Source: Streptomyces xanthophaeus (GTDB lineage: Bacteria > Actinomycetota > Actinomycetes > Streptomycetales > Streptomycetaceae). Taken from it: a stretch of DNA of 64,000 bases. Shown here one piece after another: positions 39,009 to 48,263 of the stretch. The stretch's first letter is position 1. Each line of letters begins with the position of its first letter. Position numbers and translations under genes: made by a program. The notes under the pieces were generated by a model. It had not been told where the DNA came from. It was given only the letters and a program-made list of their open reading frames with translations, and did no database searches. The stretch is from assembly GCF_000725805.1 (NCBI RefSeq), contig NZ_KL647136.1, forward strand, positions 18,736 to 82,735. The letters run 5' to 3'.

Positions 39009-41515
39009 TTCGAGGCCACGGCCTTTCCGTCGGCGCCGGTGGCGCCGCGCGTGAAGCGGGGGTGAACGAGTCCCACGCAGGTGTAGGGCAGCCCGTCGAC
39101 CTCTTCCACCGGGACGCCGCGCTGCTCGGCGAGCAGGCGTACGTGGTCCAGGTCGGCCCCGGCGCCGCGCTGCGCCAGGATCTTCCACGGCACGCGGCGC
39201 AGCAGGACCCGGGTGGTCTCGCCGACGCCGGGCTTGACCAGGTTCACGTCGTGGATGCCGTACTCCTCGCTGATGCGTTCCACCGCCGCCCAGCCTTCCC
39301 AGGTGGGCGTGCGGTCGGCCGCCAGCAGTTCCTTGACCTCGTCGTCGACGGCTTCGGCCACGTCGTCGAAGTGGGCGGCGACGGCGGTGACGAAGTCGGC
39401 GGAGACGTCGGCCCCGGCGAGCTCGCGGTAGAACTTCGCGCCGTGGAAGTCGGCGGGTCCGACCAGGTCGGACCTCAGAACCGTACGCGAGACGAGCCCG
39501 GAGACGGTGGAATTGAGACAGGCCGAGGGGATGAGGAAGTCCTCGCGGGTGCCGTAGGTCGACACGCAGGAGCCGGGGTCGGCGAGCACGACGATCTCCG
39601 GGTCGAAGCCGGGGAACTCGCCCAGGGCGGCCTTCAGCTCGCGGGTGATGGCGCCCTTGCCGGTCCAGCCGTCGACGAAGACGACGTCGGCCGGGTCGTG
39701 GTGGGCGGCCAGCCAGCGCAGGGCGTTGGCGTCGATGCCGCGGCCGCGGACGATGGAGACGGCGTAGTGCGGCAGGTCCAGGCCGTGCCGCAGCTGGGCC
39801 CAGCGGCGCATGAGCACGCCGACGGGGGTTCCGGCGCGGGCCAGGGAGACCAGGACGGGCGACGGGGAGCGTTCGGCCAGGACGGTCTCGGTGACCGTGC
39901 CGACGGCCCTGGCTATGCGGGCGGCGGAGGCGCCCAGCGCGCTCAGGTAGAGCTCCTGGTACTGCGGGGACGGCTGGTACTCGACGGGCAGTGATTCTGC
40001 GTAGTGGGCGCCGCCCGCCTGGATCGCTTCCTCGCGCTCCTCGGTGGGGGCTTCCAGCTCGACGTCGGAGAAGTCCTGGAGCAGCCAGCCGACGTCCTCG
40101 GGTGCGTACGAGGAGAAGGCGGGGCCGCGCAGGGGCTCGGTCATGATCGGCTCCCGCCGGTCGGGTACGTCGGGTACATCGGGTGCGTCGTGTACGTCGG
40201 GTACGTAGGAAGGCACGACGGCCAGCAGGACGCGGCCGGTGTGCCGGGCCAGGGCCGCCAGGAGCCCCGTGTGCAGGGCGGGGGTGTCCGCGGCGGAGTC
40301 GACGACGGCGACGACGGTGTCGAAGCCGGGGTCCGCCGTCGCGGCGCGCACGTTGTAGGCGTAGCGGTCGCCCGGGCCGTCGGCGGGCTCGTCGTGGGCG
40401 GGGAAGACCAGCCGGGTCCGGATGGCGTAGCCGGGGTCGTCCACGGCCAGGACGGGCGAGCGGGTGGTGGTGGAGAAGCGGACCTCGGGGGCCGCGCCGG
40501 TCTCCTCCAGGGTCTGGGCGAGGCGCAGCGGCGCGTACATCAGCTCCTCGTTGCCGAGGACCAGGACCCGTCCGGGCCGCTCGCCGAGCGCGTCCGCGAG
40601 CCGGGCGGCCATCGCGGGCAGGGCCGCCTCCAGGGTGGCACGGTGCGCGGGGGTGAAGCCGTGCCGCCCGCCGTCGGGGAGGCCTGCGGGCCAGCCGAGC
40701 GCGACCCGCACGAAAGCGCCGTCGACGGGCCCCGGCCGGAGCCCCTCCGCCGCGGCGCCCTGCCGGTCCGGGTGCCCGGATTCGTACTCCTCGACCAGGG
40801 CCTGGCCCTTGGCCAGGACCCCCTCGGGGAGGTGGACCGTGCCGGAGGCCAGGGCGATGAGGTCGACGCGGGCGCCGATCTCGGCGGCGAAGGCGGTGAG
40901 CCGGTCGCGGTCGGCCGCGGAGCGCATGTCGACGAGGGCGACGACCACGTAGTGCCCGCGCGGGTGGCGGCCGTGCAGGTCGCGGATGGTGTTCAGGACG
41001 GTGCTGCCGGTGGAGAACTCGTCGTCGACGAGGACCAGCGGCCCGCTCCCCGCGAGCAGCGCGGGGTCCTCGGGCAGCAGCAGGTGCGAGGTGGCGTGCG
41101 AGTGGGCCTCCTCGAAGCCGCCCGCGGGCTCCACGCCGGGCACGGGCCGGCGGGTGGAGTGCAGGTACGGGGCGGGCCCCAGGCCGTCGGCGACGCAGTG
41201 GCCGAGGCCGGTGGCGGTCTCCGCGTAGCCGAGGACGACGGCCGAGGCGGCGGCCTCGTCGCCGAGCAGCGCCCGGACCCGCTCGCCGAGCCCGTACCCG
41301 GCGGCGTACACGGTCCGCGGGGACTGCGGGACGTGCTTGCCGAGCACCTGCGAGACGAGCAGGTGCGCCCGCTTGGGGTTGCGGCGCAGCGCCAGCCCGA
41401 GCAGGTCCGCGAGCTGCGGTGAGCCCGGCCCGTCGGCCTCTTGCAGGCGTACGCCCAGCCGGTCCGCGACCCAGGTTCCCGACCACACTGCTTCGATCGT
41501 CTTGCCCTTCCTCAT
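39005..41515 (-). CDS. Phosphoribosyltransferase/TRSP protein fused to StiP-type cysteine-protease-like protein
   Basis: 836 residues from ATG 41515. Residues ~1-450: phosphoribosyltransferase domain with LVLVDDEFSTGSTVLNTI (PRPP loop) and a TRSP-type C-terminal part (RVLVLGNEELMYAPLRLAQTLEE, SPVLAVDDPGYAIRTRLVF). Residues ~458-836: StiP family (GPAFSSYAPEDVGWLLQDFSDVELEAP.EEREE, VSLARAGTPVGVLMRRW, FVDGWTGKGAITREL). In most Ter clusters these are two adjacent genes. Here they are joined through a VPD-type repeat. An internal ATG (40144) with GGGAG 7 nt upstream could still start StiP separately as a 379-residue protein. A TTG at 41554 could add 13 Lys/Ala residues at the N terminus. Confidence 0.78.
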   Translation of the reverse strand: MRKGKTIEAVWSGTWVADRLGVRLQEADGPGSPQLADLLGLALRRNPKRAHLLVSQVLGKHVPQSPRTVYAAGYGLGERVRALLGDEAAASAVVLGYAETATGLGHCVADGLGPAPYLHSTRRPVPGVEPAGGFEEAHSHATSHLLLPEDPALLAGSGPLVLVDDEFSTGSTVLNTIRDLHGRHPRGHYVVVALVDMRSAADRDRLTAFAAEIGARVDLIALASGTVHLPEGVLAKGQALVEEYESGHPDRQGAAAEGLRPGPVDGAFVRVALGWPAGLPDGGRHGFTPAHRATLEAALPAMAARLADALGERPGRVLVLGNEELMYAPLRLAQTLEETGAAPEVRFSTTTRSPVLAVDDPGYAIRTRLVFPAHDEPADGPGDRYAYNVRAATADPGFDTVVAVVDSAADTPALHTGLLAALARHTGRVLLAVVPSYVPDVHDAPDVPDVPDRREPIMTEPLRGPAFSSYAPEDVGWLLQDFSDVELEAPTEEREEAIQAGGAHYAESLPVEYQPSPQYQELYLSALGASAARIARAVGTVTETVLAERSPSPVLVSLARAGTPVGVLMRRWAQLRHGLDLPHYAVSIVRGRGIDANALRWLAAHHDPADVVFVDGWTGKGAITRELKAALGEFPGFDPEIVVLADPGSCVSTYGTREDFLIPSACLNSTVSGLVSRTVLRSDLVGPADFHGAKFYRELAGADVSADFVTAVAAHFDDVAEAVDDEVKELLAADRTPTWEGWAAVERISEEYGIHDVNLVKPGVGETTRVLLRRVPWKILAQRGAGADLDHVRLLAEQRGVPVEEVDGLPYTCVGLVHPRFTRGATGADGKAVASK

Positions 41516-41561
41516 AGCCTTCGTTGCCTTCGCTGCCTTCGCTGCCTTCTTCAAGGACGGC

Positions 41562-42728
41562 TCAGACCTGCAGCCCGGCCGTCAGGAGGTCGACGAAGCC
41601 GACCTCCTCCTTCGCCACACCGAAGACCTCGGCGCGCAGCATGGTGCGCTCGGCCCAGGCCCGGTGGGGCTTCACCTCGTTCATCTTGTTCGTGTAGACG
41701 GAACGCATCACGCCGCCGCCGCCCCGCTCCGGGCGCAGGATGTCCTGGGCGTCGCTGAACTCCTCGTGGGAGACCACCGACAGGGCGTGCACGGGCGTGA
41801 CGTGCGCGGGGTGGATGCAGGTCTTGCCGAGCAGTCCGTTGGCCCGGTCGAGTTCGATCTCGCGCAGCAGCCCGTCCAGGTCGTGCTCGATCAGCGCGGT
41901 GCGCAGTTCCTCCACGCCCTCCTCAAGGAAGGGGCTGCGGCGCAGCTGGGGCTTGAAGAGGCGCTGCTGGCTGCGGAAGTACTCCCACACCGGGCCGGTG
42001 ACGGTGAAGCCGGTGCCGTCGGCGCGGCTGAGGACGTTGACGACGTCCGCGATCACTCCGGCCACGATCTGGACGTCGTAGGCGGTCATGTCGGGGGTGC
42101 GCCGCAGGCCGTAGACGGAGCAGAAGTCGGTGACGCCGAGCCGCAGCGCCAGGACCCGCTCGCGGTACGCGTTGACCGTGCGCGAGATGCCCGCGAGGGC
42201 TTCGACGCGGGTTTCGAGGTACAGGAGGTCGGGGGTCTCCAGGACGGGCATGGCATACAGGCGGGCGTGCCCGTGGGCCGCCTCCGCCTGGGCGACGGCG
42301 TCGAGGAAGGCCGTACCGCGGCTCTCGGTGAACTTCGGGAGTACGAATCCGGCCAGAAGGCGCGCCGAGCCTCCGAGGCGGCGCACCAGGTCGGGTATCT
42401 GCTCGGGCGTGCGCACCCGGATGAACAGCAGCGGGAGCTCGTCGGCCTCCGCGTCGAGGTCGGCGAACTGCCGGACGAGGTTCTCCTCGGCCCCGGTCAC
42501 GTCGCCGTCACTGATGGAATCCTCCAGGCAGAGGACCATGGAGACCACTCCGCGGCCGGCCTGCTTGCGGATGTCGGCGGCGAGCTGGGGGCGGGTCGCC
42601 GGGCTGTAGAGCGTGGCGCCCAGTGCGGCGGCGAGGGTACGGGCGGGCGAGGCGGCGGTGAACTCGGCCGGTTCCTGGTGGAAGAGGTCCTTACGGACCA
42701 CGGGCGATATATGCCCAAAGTGACGCAT
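41562..42728 (-). CDS. HpcH/HpaI aldolase / citrate-lyase-like protein, first gene of the Ter operon
   Basis: 388 residues. TIM-barrel CitE/HpcH features: SMVLCLEDSISD (metal-binding Glu/Asp), LPLLFIRVRTPEQI, YAMPVLETPDLLYL, LRLGVTDFCSVYGLRR and GLLGKTCIHPAHV. It likely cleaves or condenses an acyl-CoA or 2-oxo acid during synthesis of the unknown Ter-linked metabolite. ATG 42728 with GGGGGAAG upstream. Downstream genes follow closely (41515, 39008, 38181), so it heads a four-gene operon. A TTGACT/TATTAC promoter-like pair lies upstream at 42772-42798. Confidence 0.82.
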   Translation of the reverse strand: MRHFGHISPVVRKDLFHQEPAEFTAASPARTLAAALGATLYSPATRPQLAADIRKQAGRGVVSMVLCLEDSISDGDVTGAEENLVRQFADLDAEADELPLLFIRVRTPEQIPDLVRRLGGSARLLAGFVLPKFTESRGTAFLDAVAQAEAAHGHARLYAMPVLETPDLLYLETRVEALAGISRTVNAYRERVLALRLGVTDFCSVYGLRRTPDMTAYDVQIVAGVIADVVNVLSRADGTGFTVTGPVWEYFRSQQRLFKPQLRRSPFLEEGVEELRTALIEHDLDGLLREIELDRANGLLGKTCIHPAHVTPVHALSVVSHEEFSDAQDILRPERGGGGVMRSVYTNKMNEVKPHRAWAERTMLRAEVFGVAKEEVGFVDLLTAGLQV

Positions 42729-42771
42729 GTGCTTCCCCCGTACTGCCTCGGCGGCCCAACTGGCGTGGCCG

Positions 42772-42798
42772 GTAATAGTACGTACGAACGTGAGTCAA
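42772..42798 (-). promoter_or_regulatory. Putative promoter of the Ter operon
   Basis: On the minus strand TTGACT (42793-42798) and TATTAC (42772-42777) are separated by 15 nt, a short spacer, about 45 nt from the HpcH start codon. Confidence 0.4.
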
Positions 42799-42913
42799 GA
42801 GTTCCTCAAGCACATGAAGTTCAGGTAACCCTCTTGCACCATGCCCAGGTCTCCCGTTCGATACAAGGCCCTACGGGGGGCCGCATTGTCCCGCCCGACC
42901 CCGGGAGGGCAGG

Positions 42914-43720
42914 ATGACGGGCATGACGCACGCGATGCAGAAGGGCTCGAACATCCCGGTGTCCGCCGTGGCGGTCCGGGCGGTACTGCGCTGGACCGAC
43001 GGCCCGGACGTACCCGACGTGGACGCCTCCGCCCTGCTCGTGGGAGCGGACGGGCGGGTCCGGTCGGACGAGGACTTCGTCTTCTACAACCAGCCCCGGC
43101 ACCCCTCTGGAGCCGTGTGGAGGCTGGGGAAGAAGCAGCTCGGCGACGGGATCACCGACGCCGTCCAGGCCGACCTGCGCGCCGTGACCCCGGCGGTGGA
43201 CCGGATCCTGGTGGTCGCCTCGGCCGAGGACGTCCCCTTCGAGCATGTGCGAGACCTGCGGATCCTGCTCTACGACGCCACCGCGACCGGCGGCTCCGAA
43301 CCGCTGGCCTACTTCGACGTACGGCCCGAGACCGGCGCCGAGACGGCCCTGATCTGCGGGGAGATGTACCGCAGGGGCGAGGGGTGGAAGTTCCGCGCGC
43401 TCGGCGAGGGCTACTCCAACGGACTGGTGGGCCTGGCGACCGACCACGGGATCTCGGTCGACGAGAACGCGCCGGAGGCCGGAGCCGGAGCGAGCGGCGG
43501 CGGAGCCGCCGCAGGGCCGACCGCCGGGCCGACCGCCGACCAGACGGCCGCGATGGCCCCGCCGTCGCCCCGGACCCCGGCCCCGCCCACCCAGGCCCCG
43601 CCGGCCGTCCAGCCCGCCTACGGGTACCCGCAGCCGGTGTCCCCGGCCCCGGTGCCCGGCCCGGGCGGCGACCCGGCCTTCCGGCTGCCGGCGCAGGGCC
43701 CCCAGTTCATCCGCCGCTGA
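42914..43720 (+). CDS. TerD-domain protein with Pro-rich C-terminal tail
   Basis: 268 residues. The first ~185 form a TerD-like fold (KGSNIPV...VRAVLRWTDGPDVPDVDASALLV, DEDFVFYNQPRHPSGAVW, GEMYRRGEGWKFRALGEGYSNGLVGLATDHGISV). The Ca2+-site segment VPDVDASALL is only partly like the DxDLDASA of classical TerD. The tail (about 190-268) is Ala/Pro/Gly-rich, probably unstructured. Divergent from the HpcH operon, so both may respond to the same signal. ATG 42914 (GGGAGGGCAGG upstream) or 42923. Confidence 0.8.
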   Translation: MTGMTHAMQKGSNIPVSAVAVRAVLRWTDGPDVPDVDASALLVGADGRVRSDEDFVFYNQPRHPSGAVWRLGKKQLGDGITDAVQADLRAVTPAVDRILVVASAEDVPFEHVRDLRILLYDATATGGSEPLAYFDVRPETGAETALICGEMYRRGEGWKFRALGEGYSNGLVGLATDHGISVDENAPEAGAGASGGGAAAGPTAGPTADQTAAMAPPSPRTPAPPTQAPPAVQPAYGYPQPVSPAPVPGPGGDPAFRLPAQGPQFIRR

Positions 43721-43755
43721 GCCCGGCTCATCCGCCGCTGAGGCCGGCCCGGGCG

Positions 43756-43806
43756 GCCTGACGGCCCGGCCAGGGCGGCACGCCCGCCCCGGCCGGGCCG
43801 TCAGGC
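43756..43806. terminator. Long convergent terminator hairpin
   Basis: A 16-bp outer stem (43756-43771 with 43791-43806), extended inward by GGGCGG/CCGCCC, overlaps the stop codon of the TerA-like gene. Confidence 0.7.
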
Positions 43807-44544
43807 CTTGGTGCTCTTGTAGCCCCGCCCCCACTGGAGCCCCCAGCCGTACAGCCGGTCCAGCTCGGCCTGGAACCCGTAGACGAACTTCACCTCGCGC
43901 CGCACGACGAGCTCTCCCTTGACCTTCTCCAGGGAGACCACCGCGCAGGAACGGGCCTGCGGGTGCCGCTCGTCCAGCGGGATCTCGATCCGCGGCCCGG
44001 TGACCGGGAAGAGGGTCACCATGGCGTGCGTCCGGTCGAAGGCCGGGGTCTGGTCGTAGATGTAGACGAAGACCAGCAGCCGCTTGATCTCGTCCGCATG
44101 GTCGAGATTGACGTACAGGGTCTCCCCGGAGGCCGAGCCGAAGCGGTCGTCGCCGCTGAGCTTGACGTACGGCGGGTCGTTCAGGTCGCCCAGCAGGTTG
44201 CCCAGCGGCTGCACGGCGCCCCGGGTGCCGTCGGTCAGCTCGTACAGGCAGCCCATGTCGAGGTCGACGTTGACCATGCCCTGGGTGTGCGCCTGCACCA
44301 TGTCGGGCTTGAAGAGCTTGAACGGATGCCGCAGGAGCTGCCCGCTCTGGCCCGAGCGGCGGCCGCTGATGTCCGAGGTGCGCATGCGCCAGGACAGGTT
44401 GACGCGCAGGTTGCCGTGGACCGCCCCCTGTTTGGTGAGCGACACCGTCGGATGTCGTTTGTTCAGCTCGATCGCGTTCGACGAGGCGCTGCCCGACTGG
44501 AACTGCACGGCGCGGCTGCCCAGGATGCCGTCGAAGAAGCCCAT
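43801..44544 (-). CDS. TerA-like tellurium resistance/stress protein
   Basis: 247 residues starting MGFFDGILGSRAVQFQSG. The pattern (IELNKR..VSLTKQGAVHGNLRVNLSW, VNVDLDMGCLYELTDGTRGAVQPLG, KLSGDDRFGSASGETLYVNLDHADEIKRLLVFVYIYDQTPAFDRTHAMVTLF) is that of the TerA-type, TerD-related beta-sandwich proteins (COG4110-like) with acidic Ca2+-binding loops. ATG with AGGGGGGTAGGGG upstream. Last gene of the minus-strand run of Ter proteins, 104 nt after DUF475. Confidence 0.75.
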   Translation of the reverse strand: MGFFDGILGSRAVQFQSGSASSNAIELNKRHPTVSLTKQGAVHGNLRVNLSWRMRTSDISGRRSGQSGQLLRHPFKLFKPDMVQAHTQGMVNVDLDMGCLYELTDGTRGAVQPLGNLLGDLNDPPYVKLSGDDRFGSASGETLYVNLDHADEIKRLLVFVYIYDQTPAFDRTHAMVTLFPVTGPRIEIPLDERHPQARSCAVVSLEKVKGELVVRREVKFVYGFQAELDRLYGWGLQWGRGYKSTKA

Positions 44545-44648
44545 ACCCCTACCCCCCTGCTGCGTACGTACGGAAAACGGGGCGGCCCGCCGGGTCCGTG
44601 GACCCTGCAGGCCGCCCCGCCATGGAGCGTTCCGCATTACCGCCGCGG

Positions 44649-45770
44649 TCATGCCTCGGCGGAGGCACCCTCCACTTCGAGGCGCTTGTTGCGGCGCACC
44701 GAGGACCAGAAGGACCAGCCGATCAGCACGACGCCGACGAGGCCGGTGATGACCTCGTTGATCTCGTACTGGATGGTGACCAGGAGGATCACGGCGAGCG
44801 CGCCGATGGCGTAGTGCGCGCCGTGCTCCAGGTACACGTAGTCGTCGAGGGTGCCCTGGCGGACCAGGTAGACCGTCAGCGAACGGACGTACATGGCACC
44901 GATGCCGAGGCCCAGGGCCATGAGCACGATGTCGTTGGTGATCGCGAAGGCGCCGATGACCCCGTCGAAGGAGAACGAGGCGTCGAGGACCTCAAGGTAG
45001 AGGAACATGAAGAAGGCGGCCTTGCCGGCCATGGCGACCGCCGAGACGGGCTTGCCGGCCTTCTTCGCCGCCTCCTCGGCCTCGTGCTCGGCCTCCTCCT
45101 CTTCCTCGAGCTTGTTCTCGAAGTAGCCGGAGAGACCGCCGACGACCATGTAGGTGATCAGGCCGAGGATGCCGGAGATCAGGACGGTCTGCGCCTTGTC
45201 GACGTGGGCGCCGCCGTGCTGGTGGGCGTTGGCGGCGAAGGTCATCGAGGTGATGGCCAGGATGATCAGGGCGATGCACGCGGACAGCATGTCGATCTTG
45301 CCGAGCTTGGCGAGCGGACGCTCGAGCCAGGCGAGCCACTTGATGTCCCGGTCCTCGAAGATGAAGTCGAGGAAGATCATCAGGAGGAACATGCCACCGA
45401 AGGCCGCGATGGACGGGTGAGCGTCCGTGACGATCTGCTGGTACATGTCCTTGTCGTTGAGCGCGAGGTCAACGGCGTCAATAGGACCGATCTTGGCACT
45501 GATCGCGACGATCACGACGGGGAAGACCAGTCGCATACCGAACACGGCGATGAGGACACCGATGGTGAGGAAGATCTTCTGCCAGAAGGCATTCATCTTC
45601 TTCAGGATTCCGGCGTTGACCACCGCGTTGTCGAAAGACAGCGAGATCTCGAGGACCGACAGGATCGCCACGATCCCGAAGGCGGTCCACCCCCCGTAGA
45701 ACACCGCTGCGACCAGACCGAGCGCAGTGACTGCGAACGACCAGCCGAAGGTTTTGAGAACCACTGGCAC
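44649..45770 (-). CDS. DUF475 / TerC-like integral membrane protein
   Basis: 373 residues, about eight membrane helices. It has the TerC-superfamily signatures EISLSFDNAVVNAGIL near the N terminus and LEVLDASFSFDGVIGAFAIT in the second half (paired ..SFDN and ..SFDG acidic motifs in helices). The loop between the two halves is highly acidic (ENKLEEEEEAEHEAEEAAKK), and there is an HQHGGAH metal-binding-like stretch. DUF475/TerC proteins are implicated in metal-ion efflux, including Mn2+, or in loading exported proteins with metals. GTG start, weak ribosome site; starts 20 nt after the TerD gene stop, so co-transcribed. Confidence 0.85.
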   Translation of the reverse strand: MPVVLKTFGWSFAVTALGLVAAVFYGGWTAFGIVAILSVLEISLSFDNAVVNAGILKKMNAFWQKIFLTIGVLIAVFGMRLVFPVVIVAISAKIGPIDAVDLALNDKDMYQQIVTDAHPSIAAFGGMFLLMIFLDFIFEDRDIKWLAWLERPLAKLGKIDMLSACIALIILAITSMTFAANAHQHGGAHVDKAQTVLISGILGLITYMVVGGLSGYFENKLEEEEEAEHEAEEAAKKAGKPVSAVAMAGKAAFFMFLYLEVLDASFSFDGVIGAFAITNDIVLMALGLGIGAMYVRSLTVYLVRQGTLDDYVYLEHGAHYAIGALAVILLVTIQYEINEVITGLVGVVLIGWSFWSSVRRNKRLEVEGASAEA

Positions 45771-45789
45771 CCCATCGTGTTGTACGGCT

Positions 45790-46365
45790 TTACGAAACGT
45801 TGACCCCGAAGTCTAGAGCGATGCCCCTGAGGCCCGACGCGTACCCCTGCCCCACCGCCCGGAACTTCCATTCGCCCCCGTACCGGTAGACCTCGCCGAA
45901 GATCATCGCGGTCTCGCTGGACGCGTCCTCGGACAGGTCGTACCGGGCCAGTTCCTGGCCGTCGGCCTCGTTGACCACGCGGATGAAGGCGTTGCTGACC
46001 TGGCCGAAGCTCTGGCGGCGGGTGTCCGCCTCGTGGATCGAGACCGGGAAGACGATCTTGTCCACGCGGTCCGGCACCTTGGTGAGGTCGATGATGATCG
46101 ACTCGTCGTCGCCGTCACCCTCGCCGGTGAGATTGTCCCCCGTGTGTTCGACGGAGCCCTCGGGGCTCTTCAGGTTGTTGTAGAACACGAAGTACTCGTC
46201 CCCGAGCACCCGGCCGCTGTTGCACAGCAGCGCGCTGGCATCGAGGTCGAAGTCGGCTCCCGTGGTCGAGCGCGCGTCCCATCCGAGGCCGATCAGGACC
46301 CGGGTGAGGTTCGGTGCGGCCTTGGAGAGGGAGACATTGCCCCCCTTGGCGAGTGTGACGCCCAT
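45790..46365 (-). CDS. TerD-family calcium-binding stress protein (paralogue 1)
   Basis: 191 residues: [79 protein letters not shown] (Ca2+-binding acidic loop), [33 protein letters not shown]. This is a full-length, canonical TerD. ATG 46365 with GGAGGACC upstream. It closely resembles the gene at 46526-47101, a tandem duplication. TerD proteins bind Ca2+ and associate with the membrane in tellurite and stress resistance. Confidence 0.92.
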   Translation of the reverse strand: MGVTLAKGGNVSLSKAAPNLTRVLIGLGWDARSTTGADFDLDASALLCNSGRVLGDEYFVFYNNLKSPEGSVEHTGDNLTGEGDGDDESIIIDLTKVPDRVDKIVFPVSIHEADTRRQSFGQVSNAFIRVVNEADGQELARYDLSEDASSETAMIFGEVYRYGGEWKFRAVGQGYASGLRGIALDFGVNVS

Positions 46366-46473
46366 GATGTGGTCCTCCCCGGACGACGGTGTGACTGGAG
46401 CGGGTGAAGCAGGTGAAGCGGGTGGAACGGGTGCGGGTGGAGCAGGCGGAACCGATGGAGCGGGTAAAGCCGG

Positions 46474-46506
46474 TCCGGCGCCGTACACACAGTGCACGGC
46501 GCCGGA
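46474..46506 (-). terminator. Hairpin between the two terD genes
   Basis: TCCGGCGCCGT (46474-46484) pairs with ACGGCGCCGGA (46496-46506). Between it and the next start is a GGGTGAAGC/AGGTGAAGC-type imperfect repeat (46400-46440). Confidence 0.55.
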
Positions 46507-46525
46507 CGGGTGAACTGCTTTCGGC

Positions 46526-47101
46526 TCAGACGTTGACGCCGAAGTCCTGGGCGATGCCGCGCAGGCCCGAGGCGTAGCCCTGGCCGATGGCGCGGAACTT
46601 CCACTCGGCGCCGTTGCGGTACAGCTCGCCGAAGACCATGGCGGTCTCGGTCGAGGCGTCCTCGGAGAGGTCGTAGCGGGCGAGCTCGGTGTTGTCGGCC
46701 TGGTTCACGACGCGGATGTACGCGTTGCGGACCTGGCCGAAGCTCTGCTGACGGCTCTCGGCCTCGTAGATCGAGACCGGGAAGACGATCTTGGAGACAT
46801 CGGCCGGCACGCCGGCGAGGTTGACCTTGATCGCCTCGTCGTCGCCCTCGCCCTCACCGGTGGTGTTGTCACCGGTGTGCTCGACGGAGCCGTCGGGGCT
46901 CTTCAGGTTGTTGAAGAAGACGAAGTTCGCGTCGCTGGCGACCTTGCCCTGGTCGTTGGTCAGGATCGCGCTGGCGTCGAGGTCGAAGTCGACACCGGTG
47001 GTGGTGCGAGCATCCCAGCCGAGACCGACGATGACCGCCGTCAGGTTAGGCGCGGCCTTGGTCAGCGAGACGTTGCCGCCCTTGCTGAGGCTGACTCCCA
47101 C
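46526..47101 (-). CDS. TerD-family calcium-binding stress protein (paralogue 2)
   Basis: 191 residues, same length as paralogue 1: [109 protein letters not shown]. All Ca2+-loop acidic residues are kept. ATG 47101 with AATGGAGGACCC upstream. Most upstream gene of the minus-strand Ter run; a terminator-like hairpin follows it, so the downstream TerD may have its own promoter. Confidence 0.92.
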   Translation of the reverse strand: MGVSLSKGGNVSLTKAAPNLTAVIVGLGWDARTTTGVDFDLDASAILTNDQGKVASDANFVFFNNLKSPDGSVEHTGDNTTGEGEGDDEAIKVNLAGVPADVSKIVFPVSIYEAESRQQSFGQVRNAYIRVVNQADNTELARYDLSEDASTETAMVFGELYRNGAEWKFRAIGQGYASGLRGIAQDFGVNV

Positions 47102-47230
47102 GGGTCCTCCATTGGGTTCATGTGTGGGGCGGGGCCCCGTCGTGCAGGTTGCTACCGGATCAACGTTTCGATCCTAGTGACGGGTTCCCCGCCTGTAAGC
47201 GGGTTTTCGCACGCAATCGTGCGGTGGCCC

Positions 47231-47689
47231 TCAGAGACTGTCGAGGGCCTTGATGTACTCGTTCAGGTCACGCGCGTCGGGCAGTGCGTTGACGACAGTC
47301 CACCGCACCACGCCGTCCTTGTCGATGATGAACGTGCCGCGGACCGCGCAGCCCTTGTCCTCGTCGAAGACGCCGTAGGCCCGCGAGGTCTCCCCGTGCG
47401 GCCAGAAGTCCGACAGCAGGGGGTAGTCCAGGTCCTCCTGCTCGCCGAAGACCCGCAGGGTCGGCACGGAGTCGTTGGAGACCGCGAGGAGCTGGACGTC
47501 GGCGTTCTGGAACCGCGGCAGCTGGTCCCGCAGCTCGCACAGCTCGCCGGTGCAGACGCCGGTGAAGGCGAACGGGTAGAAGAGCAGCACGACGGCCTTC
47601 TCCCCCCGGAAGTCGGAGAGCCGCACGGTGGCGCCGTGGTTGTCCTTGAGCTCGAAGTCCGGGGCCTTGCTGCCGACCTCGATCGCCAT
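47231..47689 (-). CDS. Peroxiredoxin, AhpE-like
   Basis: 152 residues, thioredoxin fold. The peroxidatic Cys is in PFAFTGVCTGELCELRD; the catalytic triad Pro-Thr-Cys and a later Arg (AVRGTFIIDKDGVVRW) are visible. A second Cys (GELC) lies 5 residues after the first, and another is in DKGCAVRG. It resembles mycobacterial AhpE, which reduces peroxides using mycothiol/mycoredoxin. ATG 47689 with AAGGGAAGCG upstream. Same strand as, and between, the DUF3052 gene and the Ter genes. Confidence 0.85.
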   Translation of the reverse strand: MAIEVGSKAPDFELKDNHGATVRLSDFRGEKAVVLLFYPFAFTGVCTGELCELRDQLPRFQNADVQLLAVSNDSVPTLRVFGEQEDLDYPLLSDFWPHGETSRAYGVFDEDKGCAVRGTFIIDKDGVVRWTVVNALPDARDLNEYIKALDSL

Positions 47690-47834
47690 GTCTCGCTTCC
47701 CTTCGTTCCTGCATCCCTCGGTTGGGCCGTTCGGGTGAGACGCCCCGGACAACCCTAGTCCGGTGAACGCGCACACCCCGCCGACCGGGGTCGACGGGGT
47801 GTGCATACGTGTCCGCTCGGCTGCGGGGCGCGGC

Positions 47835-48263
47835 TCAGCGCTTGGGCTTGACGGCGGTCTTGGGCGTCACCAGCTTGGTGGCGGCCCACTCCTTGCCGAC
47901 GGGGGCGCCCTTGGCCAGCGAGAGACCTGCGGTCTCTGCGGCTTCCTTGATGTCGCTGGCCTCGACGTAGCCGGGACGGCCCGTCTTGGGGGTCAGCAGC
48001 AGGATCAGTGCGCCGTCCTCGATCAGCTCGGTGGCATCGACCAGTGTGTCCGCCAGATCGCCGTCGTCCTCTCGGAACCACAGCAACACGGCGTCTGCGA
48101 CGTCGTCGTAGTCCTCGTCGACGAGGTCGCCGACGAGCTCATCAACGACATCACGGAAATCCTGATCGACGTCGTCGTCGTAGCCGATCTCCTGGACCAC
48201 CTGTTCGGACTGGAAACCCAGCCGGGCGGCCAGGTTCTCCGCGTGGTCCGCGGTCGCGCTCAC
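47835..48263 (-). CDS. DUF3052 protein
   Basis: 142 residues from GTG 48263, AGGAGG 8 nt upstream. Pattern: HAENLAARLGFQSEQVVQEIGYDDDVDQDFRDVVDELVGDLVDEDYDDVADAVLLWFREDDGDLADTLVDA, then LILLLTPKTGRPGYVEASDIKEAAETAGLS. This is DUF3052, an actinobacterial protein often beside aceE/AhpE. The acidic N-terminal half may bind a partner or metal. Function unknown. Divergent from aceE. Confidence 0.82.
   Translation of the reverse strand: MSATADHAENLAARLGFQSEQVVQEIGYDDDVDQDFRDVVDELVGDLVDEDYDDVADAVLLWFREDDGDLADTLVDATELIEDGALILLLTPKTGRPGYVEASDIKEAAETAGLSLAKGAPVGKEWAATKLVTPKTAVKPKR

Noticed and set aside
38178..41486. 1102-codon minus-strand frame across the Ter operon
   Set aside because: Only its last 276 codons (HAD) are real. 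The rest is the wrong frame of the PRTase-StiP gene.
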